The position numbers and the translations under genes are program-made. A DNA stretch of 64,000 nt from Streptosporangium album (GTDB lineage: Bacteria; Actinomycetota; Actinomycetes; Streptosporangiales; Streptosporangiaceae): the NCBI RefSeq assembly GCF_014203795.1, contig NZ_JACHJU010000001.1, positions 4,340,001 through 4,404,000 of the forward strand, given 5' to 3'. Every line of letters starts with the position of its first letter. Position 1 is the first letter of the stretch. A model generated the notes under the pieces. The model was not told the origin of the DNA, made no database searches, and worked only from the letters and a program-made list of their open reading frames with translations. Below, piece after piece: positions 41,461-50,623 of this stretch.

Positions 41461-43341
41461 ATGGAGGCCACGGAGACCGGGAGGCCGGATTCCCCGGTGC
41501 TGCGGATCGCGCTGCCCGGCTGGATGGCGGCCCTCCGCAGCCCGGTGCTGCTCGGCGCCGTCCTGATCGTCGCGGCGTCGCTCGTCCTGCGGGTGCTGGT
41601 CCTGCGCGACTCCTACTTCGTCGAGGACGACCTGCTGTTCGTGGGGAACGCCTACGAGAGCGACCTCACCCTCGACTTCGTGACCCGGGTGCACAAGGGC
41701 CATTTCATGCCCGGCGCGATCGCGCTGACCTGGGTGCTCTCGCGTATCGCGCCCTACGACTGGCTGCTGGTGGCCGGCGTCACGTTCGTCGCGCAGGCGC
41801 TGCTCGGCGTGCTGGCGCTCCGGCTACTCAGGACCCTGTTCGGCACCCGGCCGGCGATCCTGCCGCCGCTGGCCCTGTTCCTGTTCTCCCCGCTGACGGT
41901 CCCGGCGTTCGGCTGGTGGGCGGCCGCGATCAACGCGATCCCGCTCCAGCTCGCCCTGGTGCTTGCGCTGACCGACCAGGTCCGCTTCACCCGGGGCGAG
42001 GGAGCCCGGCACGGATGGCGCGCGCTGGCCTGGTGCGTGGCCGGCATGGCCTTCAGCACCAAGGGCGTCTTCGCCGTCTTCCTGCTGTACGCGCTGACCA
42101 CGGCCTTCCTGGACGACCGGGAGGCCGGCTGGATCCGGTCGATGCTCGGCGAGGCGCGGCGGCACTGGCGGCTCTGGTCGGCGCACGTGATGGCGGTCGC
42201 CGCCTACACGATCGCCTATCTCTCCCGGATGGACACCGCCCCGGGTGAGGGCGCGTCGGTGCCCAAACCCGAGGTGGCCGTGGATCTGGTCTCGCTCATG
42301 CTGGGCCGTACGTTCCCCAGCGGAGCGATCGGCGGTCCGGTCACGTGGACACCGACCCCGACCGGTGGCCTGGCCGACCCGTCCGACCTCGTGGTCGCCG
42401 TCTCCTGGGCGGCGCTGGCGGCCGTGGTGGCGACCACCGTGCTCTACCGGCGCCGGGCGCTGCGGGCGTGGATCGTCCTGGCCGGCTACCTGCTCTTCGC
42501 CGACGCCATCCCGACGGTGATCGCCCGGGGCGGCTACACGGCGCTGGTGGGCGCGGAGACCCGCTACGTGGCCGACGCCGTCCTGGTCCTCGCGCTCTGC
42601 CTGGGGTTCGCGCTGCTGCCGGTGAAGGGGGAGACCGGCGTCTACCGCCGCCCGCTGCCCGCCCCGTCCCGGCTCGCCCTCGTCGCGGGGCTGACCGCGG
42701 GGGCCTACCTGGTGCTGTCGGTGATCTCGATCGAGACCTACCGGGCGACTCTCAGCGGCGACCGTGTCCGGGCCTACCTGGACACGGTCGCCGCGCAGCT
42801 CGCCGCCGCGCCGGACAACGTCGTGATCTACCCGACCCCGCTCCCCGGCGACATCGTGCTGCCGGTGAACGGCAACCGGCGGCTCAGCGATCGCCTGCTC
42901 GCCCCGCTGGCCCGCCCAACCGTGCGGGTCAGGATGGCCCACCCCGAGCCGTCCGAGGACGCCCGGGTCTTCGACCGGAACGGCAGGCTGGTCCGGATGA
43001 GCGTCTTCGGCTTCTTCGCCGCCCGGGGTGAGGGCGAACTCTGCATGCCGGTGGTGAACGGTGCCGTCGCCTTCCCCGACGCGCTCTCCTTCGGCGGGCC
43101 GGCCACCGCGGGCGCGCTGGCCTACAGGGCGGACCGGCCGGTCTCGGTGACCGTCGAGGTCGGGGAGGAGCGCATCGTGCTCAGCCTGCGGAAGACGTCC
43201 CTCGGGCTGGTCCATTTCCCGGTGACGGCGCTGAGCAGGGGGATGCGGGTCGTGATGGACGATCCGGCGGCTCCGGTCTGCCTGACCGGCGTGGCCCTCG
43301 GCGCGCCGGTCGCCGAGGGCGAGCAGCCCTCCTCGCCGTAG
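41461..43341 (+). CDS. GT-C-like polytopic membrane glycosyltransferase, paralogue 2
   Basis: A 626-residue relative of the protein at 38695: LPGWMAALRSP start, helix 1, then YFVEDDLLFVGNA, HKGHFMPGAIALTWVL and APYDWLLVAG in the same order, about ten helices in all, and a C-terminal external domain (about 440-626). ETRYVADAVLVLALCLGFAL parallels ESRYIADATPVLAVCLALAL in paralogue 1. The ATG at 41461 has GGGAGAGG upstream. It is divergent from the methyltransferase, with 122 nt between the starts. A GT-C role is inferred from topology and the EDD motif; there is no experimental relative I can name. Confidence 0.75.
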   Translation: MEATETGRPDSPVLRIALPGWMAALRSPVLLGAVLIVAASLVLRVLVLRDSYFVEDDLLFVGNAYESDLTLDFVTRVHKGHFMPGAIALTWVLSRIAPYDWLLVAGVTFVAQALLGVLALRLLRTLFGTRPAILPPLALFLFSPLTVPAFGWWAAAINAIPLQLALVLALTDQVRFTRGEGARHGWRALAWCVAGMAFSTKGVFAVFLLYALTTAFLDDREAGWIRSMLGEARRHWRLWSAHVMAVAAYTIAYLSRMDTAPGEGASVPKPEVAVDLVSLMLGRTFPSGAIGGPVTWTPTPTGGLADPSDLVVAVSWAALAAVVATTVLYRRRALRAWIVLAGYLLFADAIPTVIARGGYTALVGAETRYVADAVLVLALCLGFALLPVKGETGVYRRPLPAPSRLALVAGLTAGAYLVLSVISIETYRATLSGDRVRAYLDTVAAQLAAAPDNVVIYPTPLPGDIVLPVNGNRRLSDRLLAPLARPTVRVRMAHPEPSEDARVFDRNGRLVRMSVFGFFAARGEGELCMPVVNGAVAFPDALSFGGPATAGALAYRADRPVSVTVEVGEERIVLSLRKTSLGLVHFPVTALSRGMRVVMDDPAAPVCLTGVALGAPVAEGEQPSSP

Positions 43342-43344
43342 CCG

Positions 43345-43360
43345 CCGGCCGCGTGGCCGG
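43345..43360. terminator. Hairpin between convergent glycosyltransferase and hexosaminidase genes
   Basis: CCGGCC/GGCCGG with a 4-nt loop in the 41-nt gap between the two 3' ends; it could serve both directions. Confidence 0.45.
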
Positions 43361-43382
43361 AGTGCGGGGCGGCTGGGCGAGG

Positions 43383-45845
43383 TTACGCGGGGGCTTTCAC
43401 GGTGACCGTCAGCCGTCTCTCAGTGGGGGCTTGGCCGGGTACGCGGATCGAGAGCGTTCCCGTGTATCTGCCCGGCCGGTCGAAGACGCGGCCGGACTCC
43501 GCGGTGAACGCGTCGTTGATCCGCATCTCGGGGATACCGGCCTGGCGCGTGGTCGTCAGGGTGACGTCCTCTCGCACCCCGTCGCTCCAGGCGACCGTCG
43601 CCACGAGGTCGCCTGAGGCGAACCCGGGGGCGGTGACGGTCCAGGTGGCCCCGGCGGGCTCGCCGGTCCTGGCGGTCGTCGGAGTGCCGAGCGCGTCCAC
43701 CCGCCAGGCGACGTCGGCTGTGGGGAAGAAGTTCGTCCCCTGGACCGTGAGCCGGCCGCCGGCCTTGGACAGGCGCGTCCTGAAGTCGGTGTAGTCGCGC
43801 CGCGCCTGCGGGGTCCACCCGACCTCGGCCGTGGCGATGACCCGGGGGAAGCTGTAGTACTGAGCCTGGCCGACGCGCCGGATGAACTCGCCCCACAGGG
43901 CCGACTCGACGCCCAGCACGCTGGACTCCCCGATGCCGGGGATGAACGTGCCGGGGTCCCAGTTGTAGTGGCGGTCCAGCCCGCACGGCCCGCCGCAGGC
44001 CCACGTGCCGCCCTGAGGCTGGCGGGGGTCCTGCTTCTGCGGCACGTACGTGTTGGCCGCGGGGGACAGGATGACCTTGGCGCCGCGGTCCTTGACCGCG
44101 GCGGCCACGGCGCCGCGGTCCCCGTTCCAGAACTGGACGACGGCCTTGCCCTGCGGGAGCGCGGTCTTTGCGTACTCGTTCCAGCCGATGACGGTCTTGC
44201 CCAGCGACGCGGTGGTCCGCGTGAACGCGTCGACCATCGTCGTGTAGTCGGCGTGGCTGGTGACGTGCGCCTCGTCGCCGCCGATGTGCAGGTAGGGGCC
44301 GGGGGTCAGCTCGGCGATCTGGGCGAGGACGTGTTCGACGAACTCGTACGTCACCGCGCTGCCGGCGTCGAGCGAGGAGTAGCCGACCGAGCCGGTGCCG
44401 TTGTGCGGCACGGTCGCCTGCCCGGGTTGCGGGTGCGGCTGGGCGCCCGCCGTGTTGAGCTGCGGGATCGCGTGCAGCGCCGCGTTGGTGTGGCCGGGCA
44501 TGTCGATCTCGGGGATCACCGTCATGCCGTTCTCGCCGGCATAGCGGACGATCTCGGTGTAGTCGGCCTTGGTGTAGTGGCCGGTGACGCCGAGCTCGGT
44601 GCCCATCAGCTGGCCGGCCGCGTTGTACGTCATCGCGGTGGCGCCGCTCACCCCGGTGAGCAGGCCGTAGTCGATGCCGGACGGGTTGTCCCCCGGGTTG
44701 TCGATCGCGATGCGCCACCCCTGGTCGTCGGTCAGGTGCAGATGGAGGCGATTGATCTTGAACTGCGCCGCCGCGTCGATGTAGGTCTTGACCTCGTTCA
44801 CCGGGTAGAAGCTGCGGGCGACGTCGAGCATCACGCCGCGGTGCTCGAAGCGCGGGTAGTCGGTGATCGTCACCGCGGGCACCGTCCATCCGGCGGTGAC
44901 GACGGTGTCCGACTCCACCCACTGCGGGAAGAGCTGCCGCAGCGTCTGCACGCCGTTGAGCGCGCCGTTGGGCGTGGCGGCACCGATCGTGACGCGACCG
45001 GCGGCGGCGGTGAGCGTGTATCCCTCGGCCTCGTGACCGGCCGGCCCGTTCCCCGGCCCGACGTCGACGACGATCGGCGCAGGACCCCAGCCCTGGCTGA
45101 CGACGGGCAGGCGGCGTCCGGTCGATGGGCGGAGCACGCCGGCCAGATATTCCGCCGGCGCCTGCGCGCCGTCACCGATCGCGACGATGCGGGTGTTCTT
45201 GTGCAGGGTGAACGGCGTGCCGCCGTGCTTCTGGACGGACACCGGCTCCGGCAGCAGGCCGAGCGTCGGCTCAGGCTGCGCGGCCGGGAGGTCCCAGATC
45301 TCGAACTCGGAGACGGAGTATCCGTAGCTCGCCCAGCGCTGGCGTCCCTGCATCCGGACGAAGGACACCGGGTCCTTGGAACTCACCTCGATGACGTCGG
45401 TCCGGGGACAGGTGTCACGCCGCAGGCCGGCGACGTCGGTCCAGGTGGCGCCGTCGGTCGAGGTCTGCAGGACGAAGTCGCGGGCGCAGGCGCTGGGCCA
45501 GGAGATCTTGACGTGGTCGACCTTGGACGGCCTGGCCAGCGCGACCTGCACCCAGTTGTCGTCCTGGTACTTCGACGACCAGCGGGTGCTCGGGTCGCCG
45601 TCGTTGACGTGCGCCGCGACGAAGGTGTCACGGTCGAGCTCGACACTGGACGCGGTGGCCGTGCCTGTCAGGGCCAGGTTGGCCGGGGCGGACGCGGCGA
45701 CGTCCGCCGCAGGCGAGGCGGGGGACGCGAACGCCTGAGCGGCGCCCGGTGACGCCAGCAGCGTCGCGGCGAGCAGGACCGGCAGGGCAGCGGCGATCGG
45801 GCGGCGTCTCGGCCGCGGGGTTGGACGGGGCGGGGCATCCGGCAT
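43383..45845 (-). CDS. Secreted beta-N-acetylhexosaminidase (GH20) with N-terminal discoidin domain
   Basis: An 820-residue exported glycosidase. After a signal peptide (Arg-rich start, hydrophobic core, cleavage near AQAFA) comes an F5/8-type C (CBM32-like) domain (about 50-200, with DGDPSTRWSSKYQDDNWVQV), the GH20b domain, and a GH20 barrel with the catalytic Asp-Glu pair in HIGGDEAHVT. A C-terminal beta domain follows (from about 670). It removes terminal GlcNAc or GalNAc from glycans outside the cell. The ATG at 45845 has GAAGGAG upstream; an earlier ATG has none. It is divergent from the ROK regulator, which probably controls it. Confidence 0.92.
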   Translation of the reverse strand: MPDAPPRPTPRPRRRPIAAALPVLLAATLLASPGAAQAFASPASPAADVAASAPANLALTGTATASSVELDRDTFVAAHVNDGDPSTRWSSKYQDDNWVQVALARPSKVDHVKISWPSACARDFVLQTSTDGATWTDVAGLRRDTCPRTDVIEVSSKDPVSFVRMQGRQRWASYGYSVSEFEIWDLPAAQPEPTLGLLPEPVSVQKHGGTPFTLHKNTRIVAIGDGAQAPAEYLAGVLRPSTGRRLPVVSQGWGPAPIVVDVGPGNGPAGHEAEGYTLTAAAGRVTIGAATPNGALNGVQTLRQLFPQWVESDTVVTAGWTVPAVTITDYPRFEHRGVMLDVARSFYPVNEVKTYIDAAAQFKINRLHLHLTDDQGWRIAIDNPGDNPSGIDYGLLTGVSGATAMTYNAAGQLMGTELGVTGHYTKADYTEIVRYAGENGMTVIPEIDMPGHTNAALHAIPQLNTAGAQPHPQPGQATVPHNGTGSVGYSSLDAGSAVTYEFVEHVLAQIAELTPGPYLHIGGDEAHVTSHADYTTMVDAFTRTTASLGKTVIGWNEYAKTALPQGKAVVQFWNGDRGAVAAAVKDRGAKVILSPAANTYVPQKQDPRQPQGGTWACGGPCGLDRHYNWDPGTFIPGIGESSVLGVESALWGEFIRRVGQAQYYSFPRVIATAEVGWTPQARRDYTDFRTRLSKAGGRLTVQGTNFFPTADVAWRVDALGTPTTARTGEPAGATWTVTAPGFASGDLVATVAWSDGVREDVTLTTTRQAGIPEMRINDAFTAESGRVFDRPGRYTGTLSIRVPGQAPTERRLTVTVKAPA

Positions 45846-46175
45846 GGGTCTCCTTCGTGACGTCCGCCCGGTGCTGGCCAGGCGTACTTTCGATGGCACT
45901 CGGTAACGCCAGAGTGTGGGCGCCGGACTCTATTACGTCAATGCTTGGGATATAAATAGCCTTGGAGGCGGTGCCAATGCCCGGATCTAGGCGTGCCACC
46001 GGACGGTCCGCCGCCCGTTCCGGGGATTTATGTCAGCGGGCCGGAAAATAATGGGGAGCGGGGAGGGAGAGACTGGCCCGGTGTGGGCCGGGCGCCCGGG
46101 GCGGAGGGCGACCGCCCGGACGCCATTTATTCCGAAGGTTTGACTATATTGGTACCGGAGCACCATCATGGCTCC
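45846..46175. other. 330-nt divergent regulatory region between GH20 and ROK genes
   Basis: There is no gene here. It contains AT-rich islands unusual for this DNA: GGATATAAATAG (45948-45959), GGAAAATAATGG (46043-46054) and CCATTTATTCC (46123-46133, complement GGAATAAATGG). A nearly identical GGAATAAATAG lies just before the sulfatase gene (47509-47519). TTGACT (46140-46145) and TATATT (46145-46150) are possible promoter pieces but are not correctly spaced with each other. Confidence 0.5.
46123..46133 (-). promoter_or_regulatory. GGAATAAATRG motif upstream of the ROK gene
   Basis: CCATTTATTCC reads GGAATAAATGG on the minus strand and differs at one position from the site before the sulfatase. 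It is a candidate ROK-regulator site. Confidence 0.35.
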
Positions 46176-47363
46176 ATGGCCAAGCCCACCGACGCGCTGC
46201 AGCGACTCCGCCGGGTGCACGAGGACGCGGTGCTCGACGCGCTGCGCTCATCGGGGGCGCTGAGCCGTACCGAGCTGATCAATCGTACGGGCCTGTCCCG
46301 CACCACGCTGTTCGCGATCATCTCCGAGATGGTCGAGCGAGGCGCGGTCGTCGAGATCGAGGCGCCCGTCTCCGGCGCGCGCGGGCGCGGCCGTCCCGCG
46401 ACGCTGGTGGCGCTCAGCCCGGAAGCCGGCCAGCTCATCGGGCTCGATCTGGCCCGTCACCGGGTCCACCTGGCCGTGGCCAACGTCTCGCACCAGATCA
46501 TCGCCACGGGCATGGAGGACGTCCCCGAGGGCGCCGGCGTCACGGAGCAGGCAGAAGCCGCAGTACGGCTGATCCGGCGGGTGATCGAAGAACGGGGAGT
46601 GCGCCTCGGTGCGCTGGAGGCGATCGGGCTGGGCCTCGTCGGCGTCATGGACGACCCGGTCCTGCCCGCGGGCATCGTGCCCGCGCGGTACACACCGGTC
46701 ACCGAACTCCTGGAACGGGAGTTCGGCGTGCGCGTCGCCGTCGACAACAACGCCAGGCTGGCGGCGCTGGCCGAGAACACCTGGGGCGCGGCCCGCTCGG
46801 TCGACGACATGGTCTACGTGCGCTGGTCGGTCGGGGTGGGCGGCGGGTTCATCGTGGGCGGCCGGCTTGTGCGGGGCGCGCACGGCGCGGCGGGTGAGAT
46901 CGGCCACGTCTCGCTGGATCCCGCCGGCCCCCCCTGCCACTGCGGCAGCCGGGGCTGCCTGGAACGGCGTATCGGTGGCCGGGCGCTGCTGGAGTCCTGT
47001 GCGGCGAGGGGCATCCTCCTCGCCGGCCTCGACGCGCTGGTCGCCGCAGCGCAGGACCGGGTCCCCGAGGTGTGCGAGCTGATCTCCGCGGCCGCCGCCG
47101 ACCTGGGGCGGATCCTGGCCGACACCGTGGTCCAGCTCGACCCCGAGCGCGTGGTGGTGGGCGGCGAGTTCGCCTCACTCGGCAGTCTGGTCCTGGGGCC
47201 GATCCGCGCCGCGATCGCCCGGCTGTCCCTGCCGAACTCCCCCCGCGCCATCGAGGTGATCCCCGCCGATCTCGGCGCGAACGCCTCCGCCATGGGCGCC
47301 ATCGCGCTCCTGCTCCACGAGGAGCCCGCGATTCCCGCGCACCTGCGCCCCGCCCGCGACTGA
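46176..47363 (+). CDS. ROK-family transcriptional regulator (NagC/XylR type)
   Basis: A 395-residue protein. An N-terminal MarR-like winged helix (about 10-70, with LSRTELINRTGLSRTTLF) precedes a ROK sugar-kinase-like domain. The zinc motif is CHCGSRGCLE (about 250) after HGAAGEIGHVSLDP, and the sugar-sensing Asp-containing segment is VDNNARLAALAE. The kinase lineage is kept only for ligand sensing. ROK repressors respond to amino sugars or other sugars, and here it lies between a hexosaminidase and a sulfatase-transporter operon, so it is the likely regulator of both. The ATG at 46176 opens the winged helix. Confidence 0.9.
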   Translation: MAKPTDALQRLRRVHEDAVLDALRSSGALSRTELINRTGLSRTTLFAIISEMVERGAVVEIEAPVSGARGRGRPATLVALSPEAGQLIGLDLARHRVHLAVANVSHQIIATGMEDVPEGAGVTEQAEAAVRLIRRVIEERGVRLGALEAIGLGLVGVMDDPVLPAGIVPARYTPVTELLEREFGVRVAVDNNARLAALAENTWGAARSVDDMVYVRWSVGVGGGFIVGGRLVRGAHGAAGEIGHVSLDPAGPPCHCGSRGCLERRIGGRALLESCAARGILLAGLDALVAAAQDRVPEVCELISAAAADLGRILADTVVQLDPERVVVGGEFASLGSLVLGPIRAAIARLSLPNSPRAIEVIPADLGANASAMGAIALLLHEEPAIPAHLRPARD

Positions 47364-47390
47364 TTTCCGCCACCCTCCGGAAGATCTCCA

Positions 47391-47405
47391 CTCCCCCTCG
47401 GGGAG
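47391..47405 (+). terminator. Hairpin after the ROK gene
   Basis: CTCCCC-CTC-GGGGAG, 28 nt past the stop codon. The stem is short but perfect. Confidence 0.4.
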
Positions 47406-47508
47406 CCGTATCCCCCTTGAGCAGGTGCCCTCCGAGCGGGCCTCCGTAGTAAACGATCATATTTTGCCTCTTGTCGCCCCCTTTCCCAGTCATTAATGTA
47501 AAGCCTCA

Positions 47509-47519
47509 GGAATAAATAG
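47509..47519 (+). promoter_or_regulatory. GGAATAAATRG motif at the sulfatase operon start
   Basis: GGAATAAATAG lies 15 nt before the chosen sulfatase GTG, so any bound protein would block transcription start or early elongation. It matches the site before the ROK gene at 10 of 11 positions. Confidence 0.35.
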
Positions 47520-47533
47520 TGATCGGAGAGAGA

Positions 47534-49021
47534 GTGACCATCCCACGCAACGTCCTCTTCCTGATGACGGACCAGCATCGGGTCGACACCCTCGGCTGCT
47601 ACGGCAACCCCGTGGCGCGCACGCCGGCACTGGATGGTCTGGCCGCAGAGGGCGCCCGCTTCGACCGCTTCTACACGCCGACAGCGATCTGCACCCCCGC
47701 ACGGGCGTCGCTGTTCACCGGCCTGCACCCCTTCAGGCACGGCCTGCTGGTCAACCCCGAGCGCAACGGCGGCGCCCGCGACGAGGTCGCCGACGACCAC
47801 CCCGTCCTGTCGGCCCCGCTGCTGGCCGCGGGCTACAACCTTGGCCACGTCGGCAAGTGGCACATCGGCCGCGAGCGCGGCCCCGAGTTCTACGACATGG
47901 ACGGCGAGCACCTGCCGGGAGCGCTCAACCCCTTCCACCACCCCTCCTACGAGCAGTGGCTCAAGGAGAACGGCCACCCGCCGTTCGCGGTGAGCGAGGC
48001 CGTCTTCGGCCGGGCGCCCAACGACTCCGGACGCGGCCACCTCATCGCCGGCCGGCTCCAGCAGCCGGCCGAGGCGACCGTCGAGGCGTTCCTGGCCGAC
48101 CGCACACTGGAGCTGCTGGAACGCTACGCCCGCGACTTCCACGACGGCGGCCGCCGCTTCATGCTCTCCTGCCACTGGTACGGCCCGCACCTGCCGTACC
48201 TGATCCCCGACGAGTACTACGACATGTACGACCCCGAGCTGGTGCCGCTGCCCGCCTCGATGGCCGAGACCTTCGCCGGCAAGCCGGACGTGCAGCGCCG
48301 CTACGCCGAATACTGGTCGGCCGACCACTTCGACGCCGACGCCTGGCGCAAGCTGATCGCGGTCTACTGGGGCTACGTCACGATGATCGACGACCAGATC
48401 GGCCGCCTGCTCGGCGCGCTGCGCGAGCTGGACCTGTGGGACGACACCGCGGTGGTGTTCACCGCCGACCACGGCGAGTTCACCGGCGCCCACCGGCTCA
48501 ACGACAAGGGGCCGGCGATGTACGAGGACATCTACCGCGTCCCCGGCATCATCCGCGTCCCCGGCGCGCCGCCGCGGGCCGTCGACGAGTTCGTCACGCT
48601 GATCGACCTCAACCCGACGATCCTCGACCTGGCCGGCCTGCCCCCGCAGGAACCCTGCGACGGCCAGAGCCTGCTCCCGCTGGTCAACGGAGAGCAGGTG
48701 GACGGGCGGTCAGAGGTGGTCGCCGAGTTCCACGGCCACCACTTCCCCTACTCCCAGCGCATGCTCAGGGACCGCAGGCACAAGCTGGTCTTCAACCCCG
48801 AGAGCGTGCACGAGCTCTACGACCTGGAGACCGACCCGCACGAACTGCACAACGTCTATGAGGCCCCCGCCTACGCCGGGGTACGGCGCGACCTGACGGC
48901 GCGGCTCTACCGGGAGCTGCTGCGCCGCGGAGACCCCGCCTACAGCTGGATGACCTACATGGCCGACATCGGCGGGGACCGCGCCCCCGACGTCGACGGC
49001 GTCGCCGACGAGGTGGCCTGA
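47534..49021 (+). CDS. Cytoplasmic type I sulfatase (formylglycine-dependent)
   Basis: A 495-residue arylsulfatase-superfamily hydrolase. The signature [11 protein letters not shown] places the formylglycine cysteine at residue 53; [18 protein letters not shown] provides metal-binding Asp/Gln residues, and GKWHIG and ADHGEFTG follow. There is no signal peptide, so it cleaves sulfate esters after import. The GTG at 47534 follows GGAGAG; an upstream GTG at 47519 lacks a Shine-Dalgarno site. It leads an operon with an ABC importer (next start 2 nt after the stop) and a formylglycine-generating enzyme. The substrate is probably a sulfated sugar or small organosulfate; linkage to a hexosaminidase favours a sulfated amino sugar, by inference. 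Confidence 0.9.
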   Translation: MTIPRNVLFLMTDQHRVDTLGCYGNPVARTPALDGLAAEGARFDRFYTPTAICTPARASLFTGLHPFRHGLLVNPERNGGARDEVADDHPVLSAPLLAAGYNLGHVGKWHIGRERGPEFYDMDGEHLPGALNPFHHPSYEQWLKENGHPPFAVSEAVFGRAPNDSGRGHLIAGRLQQPAEATVEAFLADRTLELLERYARDFHDGGRRFMLSCHWYGPHLPYLIPDEYYDMYDPELVPLPASMAETFAGKPDVQRRYAEYWSADHFDADAWRKLIAVYWGYVTMIDDQIGRLLGALRELDLWDDTAVVFTADHGEFTGAHRLNDKGPAMYEDIYRVPGIIRVPGAPPRAVDEFVTLIDLNPTILDLAGLPPQEPCDGQSLLPLVNGEQVDGRSEVVAEFHGHHFPYSQRMLRDRRHKLVFNPESVHELYDLETDPHELHNVYEAPAYAGVRRDLTARLYRELLRRGDPAYSWMTYMADIGGDRAPDVDGVADEVA

Positions 49022-49022
49022 G

Positions 49023-49832
49023 ATGACCGCCGTACAGAAGAGGTCCGCCGCGCGGACCTCCCCTGACGCGAGGCGAGGCGCGAGCAGGGCACGCTCGACG
49101 CTGATGCTCACCGCGGGGTCGGGGGTCCTGGGACTGCTGGTGTGGGTGGCCCTCGCGAGCAGCGGGATCCAGGGCTTCCCCGGACCGATCTCGGTCCTCG
49201 AACGCGCCGCGCAGTCGATCGGCGACGGCACGCTGTTCGGCGATCTGCTGGCCAGCCTGCGCCGCGTCCTGATCGGTTTCGTGCTCGGCGTGGCGCTGGC
49301 CGTACCCGTCGGGTTCCTGATGGGCTGGTACCGGCCCGTGCGCGGCCTGGTCGAGCCCTGGCTGCAGTTCTTCCGCATGGTGCCGCCACTGGCGATCATC
49401 CCGCTCGCCATCGTGCTCATGGGCATCGGAGAGACCCCCAAAATCTTCGTGATCTTCCTGGCCTCGTTCCTGTCGTCGGTGGTCTCCACCTTCCAGGGAG
49501 TGATCTCGGTCGACTCCACCCTGATCAACGCCGCCCGGGTGCTCGGCGCCAGGGACCGCACGGTCTTCGTCGGGGTCGTGGTGCCCGCCTCCACCCCGTT
49601 CATCCTCGTGGGCATGCGCATCGGGCTGGGCGCCTCATGGGCCACGGTGGTCGCCGCCGAGCTGATCGCCGCACAGGAGGGGCTGGGCTACCGGATGCAG
49701 CAGGCCCAGCTCTACTACGACCTCCCCACGATCTTCGTCCAACTGATCGTCATCGGCCTCGTCGGGCTCATCATGGACCGCGCCCTGCTGCTCGCGGAAC
49801 GTCGCCTGACGAGCTGGCAGGAACGGAGGTGA
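49023..49832 (+). CDS. ABC transporter permease, SsuC/TauC-like
   Basis: A 269-residue inner-membrane permease of the BPD_transp_1 family with about six helices and the EAA-type loop [22 protein letters not shown] (about residues 175-196). PRRAL-free N-terminal residues precede helix 1 ([18 protein letters not shown]). The family imports sulfonates, taurine, nitrate or related small anions. It sits between the sulfatase and the ATPase; its stop overlaps a GTG of the ATPase gene, and the ATPase Shine-Dalgarno lies within its 3' end. Confidence 0.9.
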   Translation: MTAVQKRSAARTSPDARRGASRARSTLMLTAGSGVLGLLVWVALASSGIQGFPGPISVLERAAQSIGDGTLFGDLLASLRRVLIGFVLGVALAVPVGFLMGWYRPVRGLVEPWLQFFRMVPPLAIIPLAIVLMGIGETPKIFVIFLASFLSSVVSTFQGVISVDSTLINAARVLGARDRTVFVGVVVPASTPFILVGMRIGLGASWATVVAAELIAAQEGLGYRMQQAQLYYDLPTIFVQLIVIGLVGLIMDRALLLAERRLTSWQERR

Positions 49833-49837
49833 ACGCG

Positions 49838-50623
49838 GTGACCCCCAAGATCAGTTTCCGCGGGATCTCGCACCGGTTCGACCTCGGCGGCAGCGACTTC
49901 GCCGCACTCGACCACGTCGATCTGGACATCGCCGACGGCGAGTTCGTCACCGTCGTCGGGCCTTCGGGCTGCGGCAAGAGCACGCTGATGAACGTCGCCG
50001 CCGGCCTGCTGGAGCCCGACGAGGGCTCGGTGCTGGTGGACGGGACCCCCGTACACGGACCGAGCCCGCAACGAGGAGTGATTTTCCAGCAGTACGCGCT
50101 CTTCCCCTGGATGAGCGTCCGCAAGAACGTCGAGTTCGGGCTGAAGATCGCCGGAGTCGGCGCGGCGGAACGGCGCAAAAGAGCGCAGTACTTCATCGAC
50201 ATGGTCGGGCTCACCGACTTCGCCGACGCGCTGCCCAAGACGCTGTCGGGCGGCATGAAGCAGCGCTGCGCCATCGCCCGCGCCTACGCCGTCGACCCCA
50301 CCATCCTGCTGATGGACGAGCCCTTCGGCGCCCTGGACGCACTCACCCGGGTGCAGCTCCAGGACCGGCTCCTGGACACCTGGAGCCGGGAACGGCGCAC
50401 GGTGATGTTCATCACCCACGACGTGGACGAGGCGGTCTACCTGGCCAACCGGGTGATCGTCATGGCCGCCCGGCCCGGCCGCGTCCACCGCGTCATCGAC
50501 GTCGGCCTCCCTTACCCGCGCACGGAGGAGATCCGTCTCTCCACGGAGTTCGCCGAACTCCGCAGGCAGGTCTGGCACTCCGTCTACCACCAGCCCACCC
50601 CCCTGGAAAGGACCTCACCATGA
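49838..50623 (+). CDS. ABC transporter ATP-binding protein, SsuB/TauB-like
   Basis: A 261-residue ATPase: Walker A VGPSGCGKSTLMN (about residue 43), Q-loop FQQYALFPWMSV, signature TLSGGMKQRCAIARAYA (about 140), Walker B ILLMDEPFGALDALTR (about 160) and switch His in FITHDVDEAVYLA. The sequence pattern is that of the nitrate/taurine/sulfonate importer class. I chose the GTG at 49838 because GGAGGTGA is optimally placed before it; the GTG at 49829 is inside that site. The stop overlaps the binding-protein ATG. Confidence 0.92.
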   Translation: MTPKISFRGISHRFDLGGSDFAALDHVDLDIADGEFVTVVGPSGCGKSTLMNVAAGLLEPDEGSVLVDGTPVHGPSPQRGVIFQQYALFPWMSVRKNVEFGLKIAGVGAAERRKRAQYFIDMVGLTDFADALPKTLSGGMKQRCAIARAYAVDPTILLMDEPFGALDALTRVQLQDRLLDTWSRERRTVMFITHDVDEAVYLANRVIVMAARPGRVHRVIDVGLPYPRTEEIRLSTEFAELRRQVWHSVYHQPTPLERTSP

